64,000 nucleotides of DNA from Sulfuricurvum kujiense DSM 16994 (GTDB taxonomy: Bacteria > Campylobacterota > Campylobacteria > Campylobacterales > Sulfurimonadaceae), in contig NC_014762.1 of NCBI RefSeq assembly GCF_000183725.1, positions 2,356,001-2,420,000 on the forward strand, given 5' to 3'. The position numbers and the translations under genes were made by a program. Every line of letters begins with the position of its first letter. The first letter of the stretch is position 1. Below the pieces are notes generated by a model. It did no database searches. It worked only from the letters and a program-made list of their open reading frames with translations, and was not told where the DNA came from. Shown one piece after another: positions 43,997 through 53,451 of this stretch.

Positions 43997-45090
43997 TTTC
44001 ACTCGACCAGCTCACCGTAAACGGCTATCCGGTTTTACTCACCGTAGACAAAATCGTCCGTTTTTTAGATGAGTATGAAGAGATGGAAAAAGTCATTAAG
44101 ATTTTTGAAATCTCTTCCCTGATGACCCATTATACGTGTGCGTACGATTATCGACACTCACTCTGCCGAAATACCGAAGTGCACGACGTATTTAAACTGA
44201 TGAACGTTTACGGATACGGTGTATGCAAGCAATTTTCGCTTATGATGGAGTTCTTGCTCGATCTTTGTGAAATCGACAATCGTGTCATCTATCTCGGTTC
44301 CCCTCCGAAAAACCGGCAAAACTTTGACCATTTCGCGATTGAAGTCTATCTGAACGGCCATGCCCATTATTTTGATCCGAATCTGGGGCTCTATTTTATC
44401 AACACGCAAAATACGATCGCATCGATCGAGGATATACGGCATCAAAATATACTGCAGTGGGTAGGCTCTTTTTCGGCAGAAAAATGGATCAACGCAAACC
44501 CTTCGTTACGCTATCTTTCCGATACCGACCTCTTTCGTCAACAGTATTTCGATATGTTTCTCCATTCGGAACCCTTCACCCTCCACGATCACAGGTTCCC
44601 CTACAAACAAGAGCTGATGTCCAATCGCGGGACGGTCAAATGGTATCAGTATCTGGAAAAAAAGTTTTATGCCCGCCATATCTTTGTCACAACCGTTCAA
44701 CCCTCAAAAGGTGTAGTGGATGCCGTACTGACAGCCACAACCGATGCGTTGCCCGTCCAGAACCTGCTCTTTACCATCTCCAAGCACAACCCGACCCATA
44801 CAATCGAAATCAACGATTTTCCGCTGCTGATCATTGGCTGCGATATGACGTTTGAATCGGCTTCGTCTTCTGAAATCGTTCTTCTCGTTAACGGCCGTTC
44901 TTATCCTCTCCATGCGGCCGGCGAAACCGATATTTTCGAACAAATCGTGACGGACAATCTGTTTGAGAACCCCGTTTATAGCCTCGCAATCGATTCGCAG
45001 TATCCCGTAAAAACAGTACGATTGCGCTGCCAGTCTTCCGTTTATGCCCAAAAAATCTTTGACTATATCCAGCCCCGAGAGCTTTCATGA
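43993..45090 (+). CDS. Transglutaminase-like fold protein in the glycan locus
   Basis: 365 residues, no signal peptide. A papain/transglutaminase-like triad can be placed: Cys78 in YGYGVCKQF, His113 in FDHFAIEVYLNG and Asp128 in HYFDPNLG. The C-terminal 150 residues look beta-rich and have no recognised motif. The function within a polysaccharide cluster is unknown; it could be an amidase, peptidase or acyl/amide transferase acting on a glycan precursor. ATGA overlap with the acyltransferase gene. Confidence 0.65.
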   Translation: MISLDQLTVNGYPVLLTVDKIVRFLDEYEEMEKVIKIFEISSLMTHYTCAYDYRHSLCRNTEVHDVFKLMNVYGYGVCKQFSLMMEFLLDLCEIDNRVIYLGSPPKNRQNFDHFAIEVYLNGHAHYFDPNLGLYFINTQNTIASIEDIRHQNILQWVGSFSAEKWINANPSLRYLSDTDLFRQQYFDMFLHSEPFTLHDHRFPYKQELMSNRGTVKWYQYLEKKFYARHIFVTTVQPSKGVVDAVLTATTDALPVQNLLFTISKHNPTHTIEINDFPLLIIGCDMTFESASSSEIVLLVNGRSYPLHAAGETDIFEQIVTDNLFENPVYSLAIDSQYPVKTVRLRCQSSVYAQKIFDYIQPRELS

Positions 45091-46859
45091 AACCTATTGT
45101 TTTAATCAATGATTTAACGGATATCGACCATTTTATTCAGCATTTTTCTCCCGATGAATACCGCATCGTCACCACCGATATCGCATCCCACATTCACATG
45201 CAGGAAATTTTACAGATCGAAAACCGGCATCTCTCGTCATTTATCAATGCAAACGATATCCTCGAAGCCCAACAAATTACAGACCGATCCGTCTCCTCGA
45301 TTATCGCCAGAATGGATGAACAGCTATCGGCGGCGTTGAAACAAAACGGCGAAGAATCCTATCCGTTTTTCAGTGCTTATCTGTATGTTTTTAAACTCCA
45401 TTACTTAGAGTATTATTGTTTTTTTCAGGCTTTTTCGCATCTTCTACAAACCTCCTCTTCCCCTAAAATTATGATCTATCCGAAAAAAATGAACCATTTT
45501 TTCTATACGGACAGAGAGATGACGGAGTTACTCAAAGTTCTCTTCCCCGAATATCAGATAGAGCCGATAGACGTCCAGCATCAGACGGACGAAAAACCGC
45601 TTATGCACCAAAACAGCAAAACGGCACTCATGAAAAAAATTTTCACTAAAAATCCGTTTTGGCTGTGGCCGAAACTCAAATTAAAAATCGCCGCGTTCAA
45701 AGAGACTTTGCTGGCGTTGGCGTTTAAGAGCAGACCTGTTCTGCTCCTTTTTCCTGAATTGTACGATTTGACGTTTTTAAAACAGCACCGTTTGCACTAC
45801 ACCATGATTGATTGGGAGATGTACCGCCTTTTCTTTGCAAAAAAACGCCCCCTAAGCCGCCCTAAAATCGATTTTTCTCCCCTTGCGTTCGATCATCCTC
45901 TCGATGCTATCGCCGCTTCGGATATGGAAAAATTTTTCCACCAGAACATAGGGCGTGCGCTTGAAGCGCTACGCCAGGTCAAAACATTGCTCTCACGCCA
46001 AAAAATTTCTCTGATCGCATGGGGGAATCCGCCGGTATTCGGTGAAAAAGCGTTTGTATTCGACTTTTTACTGCAACAAAACATACCGGTTGCAGGGATG
46101 CAGCACGGGAATTGCTATGGCGATCAAATCCGATACGGCCATTTTGATTCCGATTTCAACCGATGCGACTATTATTTCACCTACGGTTTCACCCATGACG
46201 ATCTGGAGAGAGGATACGACCGCCGCGAGCACCGATGCCGTATTATCCCTACAGGAACCACACGGCATAAAATTGCGCCCCGAACCAAAACCCCCATCGA
46301 TGTTCTTTTTCCGATTACAATCATCAAGCCAATCCTCATGGGGGGAGTCAATCGCACCCCTGCCGCTGCTTTGTGGAGCGCACAGCATAAAATACTCCGC
46401 TATCTCGACTCTTTGCAAAGCCGTCATTCTTGCTACGTCAAGCCGATACGAGGAGCCAACAAGCGCAACAGCCCTTTTCTCATCGTCAAACATACCTTTG
46501 AGCATCTCCGTTTCGTCGATCATCTCTCCTTGGGCGAATTTCTCAACCACTATCTTCCGAAAATCGTGATTATCGATCTCCCCTCTTCTCCGCTGATCGA
46601 TGTCATCGGACTGGATACCGAAATCTTTTTATTGGCCGATCCGGTTAACGGTTACGAAACGGTAGCCTTGAAAAAACTCCGAAAAAGGGTACACTATTAC
46701 GACGATATCGATCACCTGATCGAAGGCGTCCAGGCATTTTTAGAGGGCCGGATCGAACCGAAACGCAATGAAGAGTATCTTCGCCATTATCTCGCCCAAG
46801 CCGATTCGGAAACCAAAATTCTCGACTCCATTGATGCGATTGTAAAAGGAACGATATGA
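45087..46859 (+). CDS. Putative GT-B-type transferase of the glycan locus
   Basis: 590 residues, no clear membrane helix. The C-terminal half has features of surface-polysaccharide transferases of the GT-B kind: ISLIAWGNPPVFGEKAFVFDFLLQQNIPVAGMQHGNCYGD (the QHG motif after a W-GN segment) and KIVIIDLPSSPLIDVIGLDTEIFLLADP. The N-terminal 250 residues are unrecognised. Could belong near the LIC12162-type transferases. ATGA overlaps at both ends. Confidence 0.5.
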   Translation: MKPIVLINDLTDIDHFIQHFSPDEYRIVTTDIASHIHMQEILQIENRHLSSFINANDILEAQQITDRSVSSIIARMDEQLSAALKQNGEESYPFFSAYLYVFKLHYLEYYCFFQAFSHLLQTSSSPKIMIYPKKMNHFFYTDREMTELLKVLFPEYQIEPIDVQHQTDEKPLMHQNSKTALMKKIFTKNPFWLWPKLKLKIAAFKETLLALAFKSRPVLLLFPELYDLTFLKQHRLHYTMIDWEMYRLFFAKKRPLSRPKIDFSPLAFDHPLDAIAASDMEKFFHQNIGRALEALRQVKTLLSRQKISLIAWGNPPVFGEKAFVFDFLLQQNIPVAGMQHGNCYGDQIRYGHFDSDFNRCDYYFTYGFTHDDLERGYDRREHRCRIIPTGTTRHKIAPRTKTPIDVLFPITIIKPILMGGVNRTPAAALWSAQHKILRYLDSLQSRHSCYVKPIRGANKRNSPFLIVKHTFEHLRFVDHLSLGEFLNHYLPKIVIIDLPSSPLIDVIGLDTEIFLLADPVNGYETVALKKLRKRVHYYDDIDHLIEGVQAFLEGRIEPKRNEEYLRHYLAQADSETKILDSIDAIVKGTI

Positions 46860-47920
46860 GTGTTTACATCATTGCCGAAATCGGCATAAACTTTAACGGG
46901 TCATTAGAAAATTGTCTCAAAATGATCGATCTTTCGGCACAGGCCGGATGCCATGCGGCAAAATTTCAATTTTTCACCGCAAGCGGCATGTATCCGAAAA
47001 GTGCCGGAAAAATCGACTGGAAAGATGGGGAAAAAGCGTATAGCTACGATATCCACGAAGCGGTAAAGCGGTTCGAACTCCTCCCTGAGTGGCTCGATGA
47101 AATCATGGCACGGTGTATCGCCCGCAACATCGATTTTATGGCATCCGTCTTTGATCGGGAGGGGCTGGAGTATTTGGTTCAAAAAGGGATGAATAAAATC
47201 AAACTCTCCTCCTACACCATCACCAATCTCCCGCTGATCGAAGCCGCCGCCCAAACGGGTCTGCCGATCATCATGAGCACCGGAGGCGCAACTCTCGCCG
47301 AAACCGAAGAGGCGGTACGGTGCATCCAAAAAGTACATAACAATATCGCTCTACTGCACTGCTCCATCAAATATCCGACTCCGCTCGAGGAGGTCAATAT
47401 GGGGGTTCTCGATACGCTGAAATTGGCTTTTCCTGAAGTAAACATCGGATATTCCGATCACACGTTTGAAGTCTCGGATGCGCCCGTACAAGCCGTTTAT
47501 CTGGGGGCAACCGTCATTGAGAAACACATTACCCTGAGCAAACAAATGGAGGGGCCGGACCATTTTTTCGCCCTTGAACCGGACGAGCTAGCCCGGATGG
47601 TCATCGACATCAACGAAGCCCGCAAGCGGTTTTTGAACGGATCGGGAACGGTTCAACCCGCAATCTACGGCTCCACGGCAAAAATTTGCTATGAACACGA
47701 AAAATATCTTCGTGACTTTGCCTATATGACCCTTTTCGCTAAACGTACGATCCGAAAAGGCGATCCTATCCCCCCTGAAGCGATCAGCATTTTGAGACCC
47801 GGGAAAAAACAGCCCGGTCTGCCACCCAAATACCTGAAACTTTTTAGCGACCACACGATTACCGCCAAAAAAGAGATCGCGTGTGAAGATCCGATTACAT
47901 GGGATGCGATTCTGGGATGA
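46856..47920 (+). CDS. NeuB-family nonulosonic acid synthase-like protein
   Basis: 354 residues. IIAEIGINFNGSLENCLKMIDLSAQAGCHAAKFQFF, KLSSYTITNLPLIEAAAQTGLPIIMSTGGATLAETEEAV, LLHCSIKYPTPLEEVNMGVL, IGYSDHTFEV and ATVIEKHITLSKQMEGPDHFFALEPDEL follow NeuB throughout. The last 60 residues form a SAF (antifreeze-like) domain. NeuB-type enzymes condense PEP with a C6 amino sugar to a nine-carbon 2-keto-3-deoxy acid (sialic, legionaminic or pseudaminic). The exact substrate is not readable. Confidence 0.88.
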   Translation: MSVYIIAEIGINFNGSLENCLKMIDLSAQAGCHAAKFQFFTASGMYPKSAGKIDWKDGEKAYSYDIHEAVKRFELLPEWLDEIMARCIARNIDFMASVFDREGLEYLVQKGMNKIKLSSYTITNLPLIEAAAQTGLPIIMSTGGATLAETEEAVRCIQKVHNNIALLHCSIKYPTPLEEVNMGVLDTLKLAFPEVNIGYSDHTFEVSDAPVQAVYLGATVIEKHITLSKQMEGPDHFFALEPDELARMVIDINEARKRFLNGSGTVQPAIYGSTAKICYEHEKYLRDFAYMTLFAKRTIRKGDPIPPEAISILRPGKKQPGLPPKYLKLFSDHTITAKKEIACEDPITWDAILG

Positions 47921-48903
47921 CAAAAATACTCTTTCGTGCCGACGCCAAACCCTCCATCGGAACCGGAGACCTGATATCTTTGCTGCACCTATCAAGATAT
48001 CTGGAGGGATTCGAGCTCTATTTTTTGACCCAGAAAACACAAGCGGCCTTAGGGATTATGGAGCGCTTCAATCCCAAAAATCTCTATTGGCTTGATGAAA
48101 ATGCAAGCCTGGAAGACGATATTACGGCCATCAACGCTTTAATCGAAAACGAAAATATCGCTATTGTTTTTTTTGAAATCACCGAACGAAAGCTCACCGA
48201 CTACACAGGGATCGATCCCTCCGCTATCAAAGTTTGCGTCAATTTCGACGGATATATTCCCGATGATATCGCGCTTCTGATCAACTGGGATGCAGCCGCG
48301 CACGACTATTACGTCCCAGAACGTTTCCCGCAGACAAAATTCCTTCTCGGACCGCGTTACGTCATTTTGCCCCAGCCGTTTTATGATAAAACTCTACGGG
48401 AAAGAAGGAATCCCTCCGTCCGTTCCGAGATCCTCATCGCAATGGGCGGAGCCGATGAACTCGATTTTACCGCACTAGTGTCCGAAGCGCTATCGGAGGG
48501 AAACTATCGCCTGAACATCATCGTCGGTGCGGGCTATGCCAACCACAAGAAACTCAAAAAGATGCTCGATGGGAAACAATGCCGCTACTCACTCAAACTA
48601 AACGTGCAAGATATGCTCAAAGAATATCTCTCCTGCGATTTCGCCATCGGAGCGGGAGGTCTGACCGCCAGCGAACTAGTTGCGTCACGAACCCCCTGCG
48701 CCCTCATCGCGACCTATGAACATCAAATCGCCCGATGCCGCTATTTCGCTCATGAAGGATGGGCTACGTATTTAGGCTACCGGACGTTTGACCCGCAGAA
48801 GCTTCGAGACGCGATTGAAACATTTACTCCCCGTTTCGGAGACACCCTCTTTAATACCATGGCGATTGCGGATGAGCTGCGGGCGCTGGGGAGGATAGGA
48901 TGA
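47917..48903 (+). CDS. PseG/SpsG-like protein with catalytic His replaced by Asp
   Basis: 328 residues from the ATG in ATGA. ILFRADAKPSIGTGD at the start is the PseG/SpsG nucleotide-sugar loop, which normally ends GxGH; here the His is Asp18. C-terminal half has IAMGGADELDFTALV, IIVGAGYANHKKL and FAIGAGGLTASELVASRTPCALIATYEHQ, typical of MurG-like GT-B folds. PseG cleaves UDP from a bacillosamine-type sugar before the NeuB-type step, which fits the adjacent gene, but the altered residue makes the activity doubtful. Confidence 0.72.
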   Translation: MTKILFRADAKPSIGTGDLISLLHLSRYLEGFELYFLTQKTQAALGIMERFNPKNLYWLDENASLEDDITAINALIENENIAIVFFEITERKLTDYTGIDPSAIKVCVNFDGYIPDDIALLINWDAAAHDYYVPERFPQTKFLLGPRYVILPQPFYDKTLRERRNPSVRSEILIAMGGADELDFTALVSEALSEGNYRLNIIVGAGYANHKKLKKMLDGKQCRYSLKLNVQDMLKEYLSCDFAIGAGGLTASELVASRTPCALIATYEHQIARCRYFAHEGWATYLGYRTFDPQKLRDAIETFTPRFGDTLFNTMAIADELRALGRIG

Positions 48904-49685
48904 ACATCGTAATAGAAACCGATAGCCGCGAGTCGGAAACGTTATACAACACCCATTTGCAAAGCGGCGAAGAATTTGCCTATTTTAAATTTCTTGAATG
49001 GGATACCGAATTTTTCAAGAAGCCCTCGTATGCGCTGGATATGTCCAAATCGAATTTTGAGCCCAGCGAAAAGGCTCAGAAAAAAATCGTAGACCATTTT
49101 AGCGACAGCTTTATTACGGCCAAAATCGATACCCGGCTCGACTATAAATACACCTATTTTTTACAACAATGCCATTTTTATTATGTCGATACCGAAATCA
49201 AATTGCAACACAAAGGCCTTCTCCCTGCCGCTCCCATAAACGGAGTGAGTATCGAAGATGTCTCATCCAATGAAAATCTGCCGATCCGTGAATTAGGGGA
49301 AGCCTTTAGCCTGACACGGTTTCACTGCGACCCGCACATATCTGCCGAGCAGGCGGACAGACTATGGGGTTCGTATTTACAGAATTTTACCCCTTCCGAT
49401 ACGAAAAAAATGTACCTTGCAAAAGTTGGCGGAGAGATTGCGGGAGTGATCTTGGCAAATCTCAACGAAACGGAAAATTTTTTGTTTTTCGTGGCGGTTC
49501 TCGAACCGTACCGCAGTCAAAAGATCGGCTCCGTTTTAATGGATCACGCCCTTCAGTCGCTGCAAAACAAAAAGCCCGTCTGTACCGGAACGCAAGCCAA
49601 AAATATTACGGCGCTGAATTTTTACATACGGAACGGATTTTCGAAAATCGTCCAAACCAATACGGTCATGCACTATTGGAGTTGA
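48900..49685 (+). CDS. GNAT-family N-acetyltransferase (WecD-like)
   Basis: 261 residues. N-terminal LEWDTEFFKKPSYAL resembles the WecD LEWDS-x-FFG start; the GNAT core has VGGEIAGVILANLNETENFLFFVAVLEPYRSQKIGSVLMDHAL (acetyl-CoA loop) and ALNFYIRNGFSKIVQTNTVMHYW. Likely N-acetylates the amino sugar produced by the DegT enzyme. ATGA overlap with the PseG-like gene. Confidence 0.8.
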   Translation: MNIVIETDSRESETLYNTHLQSGEEFAYFKFLEWDTEFFKKPSYALDMSKSNFEPSEKAQKKIVDHFSDSFITAKIDTRLDYKYTYFLQQCHFYYVDTEIKLQHKGLLPAAPINGVSIEDVSSNENLPIRELGEAFSLTRFHCDPHISAEQADRLWGSYLQNFTPSDTKKMYLAKVGGEIAGVILANLNETENFLFFVAVLEPYRSQKIGSVLMDHALQSLQNKKPVCTGTQAKNITALNFYIRNGFSKIVQTNTVMHYWS

Positions 49686-49709
49686 TTCTAAACTACGAAG
49701 GATTTTCAG

Positions 49710-51206
49710 GTGGAAGACAGCCTTAAAAAACGCTACAGCATCAAACTGATCGCCAACGTCGTCAATGCGCTCATCAATGCCGTTTTAATCGCTATCGTCC
49801 CCAAAGCGTTAGGCCCTGTACCCTACGGACAGTTTGTTTTTGTGCAAGATTTTTTCGCCAAAATCATCGGCTTTCTGGATATGGGGAGTTCCACTGCTTT
49901 TTTTACGAAACTTTCGGCAAAACATACCCGCAAAGAACTGATCACCTTTTATTTCCTCTATTCGCTTGGCGTATTCTTCTTCCTCTCATCGGCTATCGTT
50001 TTGATTCACCGATCGAATTTGAATGCTGCCCTTTTGCCGGATATTCCTGCCGTCTACATCTACCTTGGGCTGATATACGGATTTCTGACATGGGTCACCC
50101 AGATTTTTATCAAAATATCGGATGCCTACGCCCTGACCGTTTCGGTCGAACTGATCAAAATCGGACACAGAATCGTTTCGCTTTTTTTTCTTTTTTACTG
50201 CGTCTATTTCACCCTCTTCGACCTGCAGACCTATTTTTACTATAACTACGCGGTGCTCGCCCTGTTTCTGATCGTCATCGGTTGGCTTTTTGTGCAAAAA
50301 AAGATTTTCGACCGACAGATACTCTCTTTCGATTTCAGTGTCAAAAAAATTGCAAAAGAGTTTATCGACTATTGCCATCCGTTGGTCGTATCGGGGGTTA
50401 TCGGAATGTCTATCGGCATTTTCGATATTTGGCTGCTGCAAACGATGGGCGGAAGCGAACAAATGGGATTTTACGGGCTAAGCTATTCTCTCGCGGCGAT
50501 GTGCTTTTTATTTACGAGTGCCATGACCCCCATTATTACCCGGGAATTCAGCAAATCCTACGAACATAAAAATATAGAACAGATGCAAAAGCTTTTTTAC
50601 CGCTACATACCGATGCTCTATTCGCTGGCAGCTTTTTTCGCCGTTTTTATCTCGTTTCAAAACGAAAATGTCCTGTTAATCTTCGCCGACGAAAAATTCA
50701 AAGAGGCGCACTGGGTACTCGTCGTTATGGCACTATACCCCATCCACCAAACCTACGGCCAGTTAAGCGGCTCGGTCTTCCATGCGACGGGGCAAACGAG
50801 CCGATATCGCAATATCGGCATTTCAAGCGCTCTTATCGGACTGTGTTTCTCCCTTCTGTTCATCTATTTTTTTGATCTGGGGGCGATGGGGCTAGCCTAT
50901 AAAATGGTATTGACACAACTCGTCGGCGTAACGGTTCAACTCTATTACAATTCCAAATTTTTGGCTCTCGATCTGCGCTATTTCCTTCGGCATCAAATCA
51001 CGGCTCTCCTTTTTTTCGTCCTGATCGCATATGCTGCGACCCGTCTCACCCCGATCGCAACGCCGCTCGCCTCTTTTCTCGTTTCAGGGTTTATATACAC
51101 GGTTTTGGTTATCATTTTTGGATATCTATTTCCATCCGTTTTCGCAACCACACACGATGAGATAAAAACGACGTTGGCAAAGGTTTTGAATGTCGCTAAA
51201 AAATAA
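49710..51206 (+). CDS. Wzx-type oligosaccharide flippase
   Basis: 498 residues, 12-14 membrane segments. Starts KKRYSIKLIANVVNALINAVLIAIVPKALGPVPYGQFVFVQDF, the N-terminal pattern of MOP-superfamily Wzx flippases, and continues with alternating hydrophobic segments. Would move an undecaprenyl-linked repeat unit across the inner membrane. GTG start with AAGGA about 8 bases upstream. The 24-base gap before it is the largest in the run from metK. Confidence 0.88.
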   Translation: MEDSLKKRYSIKLIANVVNALINAVLIAIVPKALGPVPYGQFVFVQDFFAKIIGFLDMGSSTAFFTKLSAKHTRKELITFYFLYSLGVFFFLSSAIVLIHRSNLNAALLPDIPAVYIYLGLIYGFLTWVTQIFIKISDAYALTVSVELIKIGHRIVSLFFLFYCVYFTLFDLQTYFYYNYAVLALFLIVIGWLFVQKKIFDRQILSFDFSVKKIAKEFIDYCHPLVVSGVIGMSIGIFDIWLLQTMGGSEQMGFYGLSYSLAAMCFLFTSAMTPIITREFSKSYEHKNIEQMQKLFYRYIPMLYSLAAFFAVFISFQNENVLLIFADEKFKEAHWVLVVMALYPIHQTYGQLSGSVFHATGQTSRYRNIGISSALIGLCFSLLFIYFFDLGAMGLAYKMVLTQLVGVTVQLYYNSKFLALDLRYFLRHQITALLFFVLIAYAATRLTPIATPLASFLVSGFIYTVLVIIFGYLFPSVFATTHDEIKTTLAKVLNVAKK

Positions 51207-51957
51207 ACTCAAAAATAACACCCTTACAATAGGCAGCTGGATCATGATCGGTAATCCTATGAGTGTAGAAGTTATGGCACTGGCCGGATTTGAATGGCTC
51301 GTAATAGATATCGAACATACGTCTGTTGATTTAGAAACAACCGAAAATCTGATTCGAACCATTCAAGCAAACGGTATGAAAGCACTGGTACGGGTCAGCA
51401 AAAACGAAGAGGTCATCATCAAACGCGTGCTGGATATGGGTGCCGATGGGATCATCGTCCCCATGGTATGCTCAAAAGAAGATGCTATCCAAGCGGTGGA
51501 TTATGCAAAATACCCTCCCGTAGGTAAAAGAGGTGTAGGACTTTACCGCGCCTCAAAATACGGTACGAAATTTGAAGACTATAAAAAATGGGTCAATGAA
51601 GAGCTTGTAATCATAGCCCAGATTGAGCATATCGAAGCGGTCAACAATATCGATGAAATCGTGCAAGTCGATGGGATCGACGGAACGATCATAGGGCCGT
51701 ATGATTTATCCGGTTCTATGGGATATCCCGGAGAATTCGAAAGAACAGATGTCAAAAGCGCCGTCAGCCGTGTACTCGATAGATGCAAAGCATACGGCAT
51801 CCCATCAGGGTTTCATGTCGTCGATACCGATCCTAAAAAATTGCAGGATAAAATAGACCAAGGATGTACTTTTTTAGCGTATGGGATCGATTACTTCTTT
51901 ATGAGAGATGCGGCAATAAGCGGCATGAATAGATTAAAACAAGAGATAAACACATGA
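51190..51957 (+). CDS. HpcH/HpaI-type class II pyruvate aldolase
   Basis: 255 residues. SLKNKLKNNTLTIGSWIMIGNPMSVEVMALAGFEWLVIDIEHTSVD is the HpaI/RhmA pattern; metal and substrate residues appear in LVRVSKNEE, GADGIIVPMVCSKEDA, GKRGVGLYRASKYG, IAQIEHIEAVNNIDEI (metal Glu) and GTIIGPYDLSGSMG (metal Asp). Such enzymes join or split pyruvate and an aldehyde to give 2-keto-3-deoxy acids. In a glycan locus beside a KdsB-like gene it probably makes or modifies a sugar acid. Confidence 0.85.
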   Translation: MSLKNKLKNNTLTIGSWIMIGNPMSVEVMALAGFEWLVIDIEHTSVDLETTENLIRTIQANGMKALVRVSKNEEVIIKRVLDMGADGIIVPMVCSKEDAIQAVDYAKYPPVGKRGVGLYRASKYGTKFEDYKKWVNEELVIIAQIEHIEAVNNIDEIVQVDGIDGTIIGPYDLSGSMGYPGEFERTDVKSAVSRVLDRCKAYGIPSGFHVVDTDPKKLQDKIDQGCTFLAYGIDYFFMRDAAISGMNRLKQEINT

Positions 51958-52730
51958 ATATTATTTCCATAATCCCTGCCCGAATGGGCTCAAGCCGTTT
52001 TCCGGGAAAACCGATGGCCGATATCTGCGGAATGCCGATGATCGGACATGTCTATAAACGGGTGAAAATGTCCAAGCGGCTCGATGAAGTCTACGTTGCC
52101 ACCTGTGATCAGGTGATTTTTGATTACATCACTTCCATCGGCGGCAAAGCGGTCATGACGAGCGACTGCCACGAACGGTGCAGCGACCGGTGCGCCGAAG
52201 CGATGCTCAAAATCGAAGCAACGAGCGGCGAGAAATGCGATATCATGGTCATGGTGCAAGGGGACGAGCCGCTGACGTTTCCTCAGATGATCGACGAAGC
52301 CATCGAACCGATGATTCAGGACAACTCTTTGGTCATCACCAATTTGGTCGCCGATTTGGAGAGCATTGAGGCGTTTGAGAATCCCAATGAAGTGAAAGTC
52401 GTCATGGATAAGCAAGGATTCGCACTCTACTTTTCTCGCGAACCGATCCCCAGCCGTAAAAAAGGGGTACTTGACGTCCCGATGAAAAAACAGGTCTGCG
52501 TCATCCCTTTCACACGCGATTTTTTACTTGAGTACAACGCGATGGAACCGACACCGCTGGAGATCATCGAATCGGTCGATATGATGCGCATCCTCGAAAA
52601 CGCTCAAAAAGTGAAGATGATCCCAACGCAGTACGTTACCAAAGCGGTCGATACGCAAGAGGATCTCAATACCGTCAATGCAATGATGAGCCAAGATCCT
52701 TTATTTGCAAAAGGGTATGCCGATGTTTAA
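51954..52730 (+). CDS. KdsB-like CMP-sugar-acid cytidylyltransferase
   Basis: 258 residues. IISIIPARMGSSRFPGKPMADICGMPMIGHVY is the CTP-binding start of CMP-Kdo synthetase; KAVMTSDCHERCSDRCAEAM replaces the housekeeping SDDH-x-SGTDR segment, and IMVMVQGDEPL supplies metal-binding Asp. The divergence suggests a ketosidic acid other than Kdo. ATGA overlap with the aldolase gene. Confidence 0.85.
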   Translation: MNIISIIPARMGSSRFPGKPMADICGMPMIGHVYKRVKMSKRLDEVYVATCDQVIFDYITSIGGKAVMTSDCHERCSDRCAEAMLKIEATSGEKCDIMVMVQGDEPLTFPQMIDEAIEPMIQDNSLVITNLVADLESIEAFENPNEVKVVMDKQGFALYFSREPIPSRKKGVLDVPMKKQVCVIPFTRDFLLEYNAMEPTPLEIIESVDMMRILENAQKVKMIPTQYVTKAVDTQEDLNTVNAMMSQDPLFAKGYADV

Positions 52731-53448
52731 ACGATGGGTCAAAAAGCTTTTTCTTCTCATCGATTTAGAGATTCAGAGAAAACCGAAAATACCGATCAAG
52801 CAGTTTGAGAGTGATGAAAACTTTACAGCTCTCTACTCTCTGGCACAACGCAAAACCCAAATGGAAACAAGCGACAACCTCTCACGCCGTGAGCGTCATT
52901 ACGTCCTTAACCAGCTCATAGAGAAAGCCCCGATGAACGGGGAGGTTGCCGAATGCGGCTGCTGGCGCGGGCTCTCTGCTTATCAAATCGCTTACAAAAT
53001 GGCTAAAAGAGGTTTCCAAAACCGTTTTATCATTTTTGACTCTTTCGAAGGACTTTCCGATTTTGAAGAAGCCGATATCCCTTTGGGCGGAATCAAAGAT
53101 CAAGAAGCCCGAAAAAAGGAATTCGCCTGCGGCGAAGATATCGTTAGAAATAATCTCAAAGACTTTAATTTTATCGACTACAAAAAAGGGTGGATTCCCG
53201 AACGTTTCCCCGAAACAAGCGATCGAAGTTTCGGTTTTGTCCATATTGACGTCGATATGTATCAACCGATTTTGGATGCATTGGGATTTTTCTATCCCCG
53301 AATGCTCAAAGGTGGAATAATCGTATTGGATGACTACGGTTTTACCTATTTTCCCGGAGCTAAAAAAGCAACGGATGAATTCATGAAAGATAAAAATGAT
53401 TTCTTCCTTGCTTTAGCGTCCGGTCAAGCTTTTATTATCAAATCGTAA
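52723..53448 (+). CDS. TylF/MycF-like O-methyltransferase
   Basis: 241 residues from the ATG with AGGG 7 bases upstream, overlapping the previous gene by 8 bases. NGEVAECGCWRGLSAYQIA is the SAM site, IIFDSFEGLSDFEEAD and FVHIDVDMYQPILDALGFFYPRMLKGGIIVLDDYGF are the TylF/MycF signatures with metal-binding Asp residues. O-methylation of a sugar is likely. Confidence 0.87.
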   Translation: MFKRWVKKLFLLIDLEIQRKPKIPIKQFESDENFTALYSLAQRKTQMETSDNLSRRERHYVLNQLIEKAPMNGEVAECGCWRGLSAYQIAYKMAKRGFQNRFIIFDSFEGLSDFEEADIPLGGIKDQEARKKEFACGEDIVRNNLKDFNFIDYKKGWIPERFPETSDRSFGFVHIDVDMYQPILDALGFFYPRMLKGGIIVLDDYGFTYFPGAKKATDEFMKDKNDFFLALASGQAFIIKS

Positions 53449-53451
53449 AAG

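Noticed and set aside
38386-45090. Lasso-peptide or other RiPP cluster (radical SAM, asparagine synthase, transglutaminase-like)
   Set aside because: The three enzyme types recall RiPP loci, but no precursor peptide, recognition domain or peptide exporter is present, and sugar enzymes are interleaved with them.
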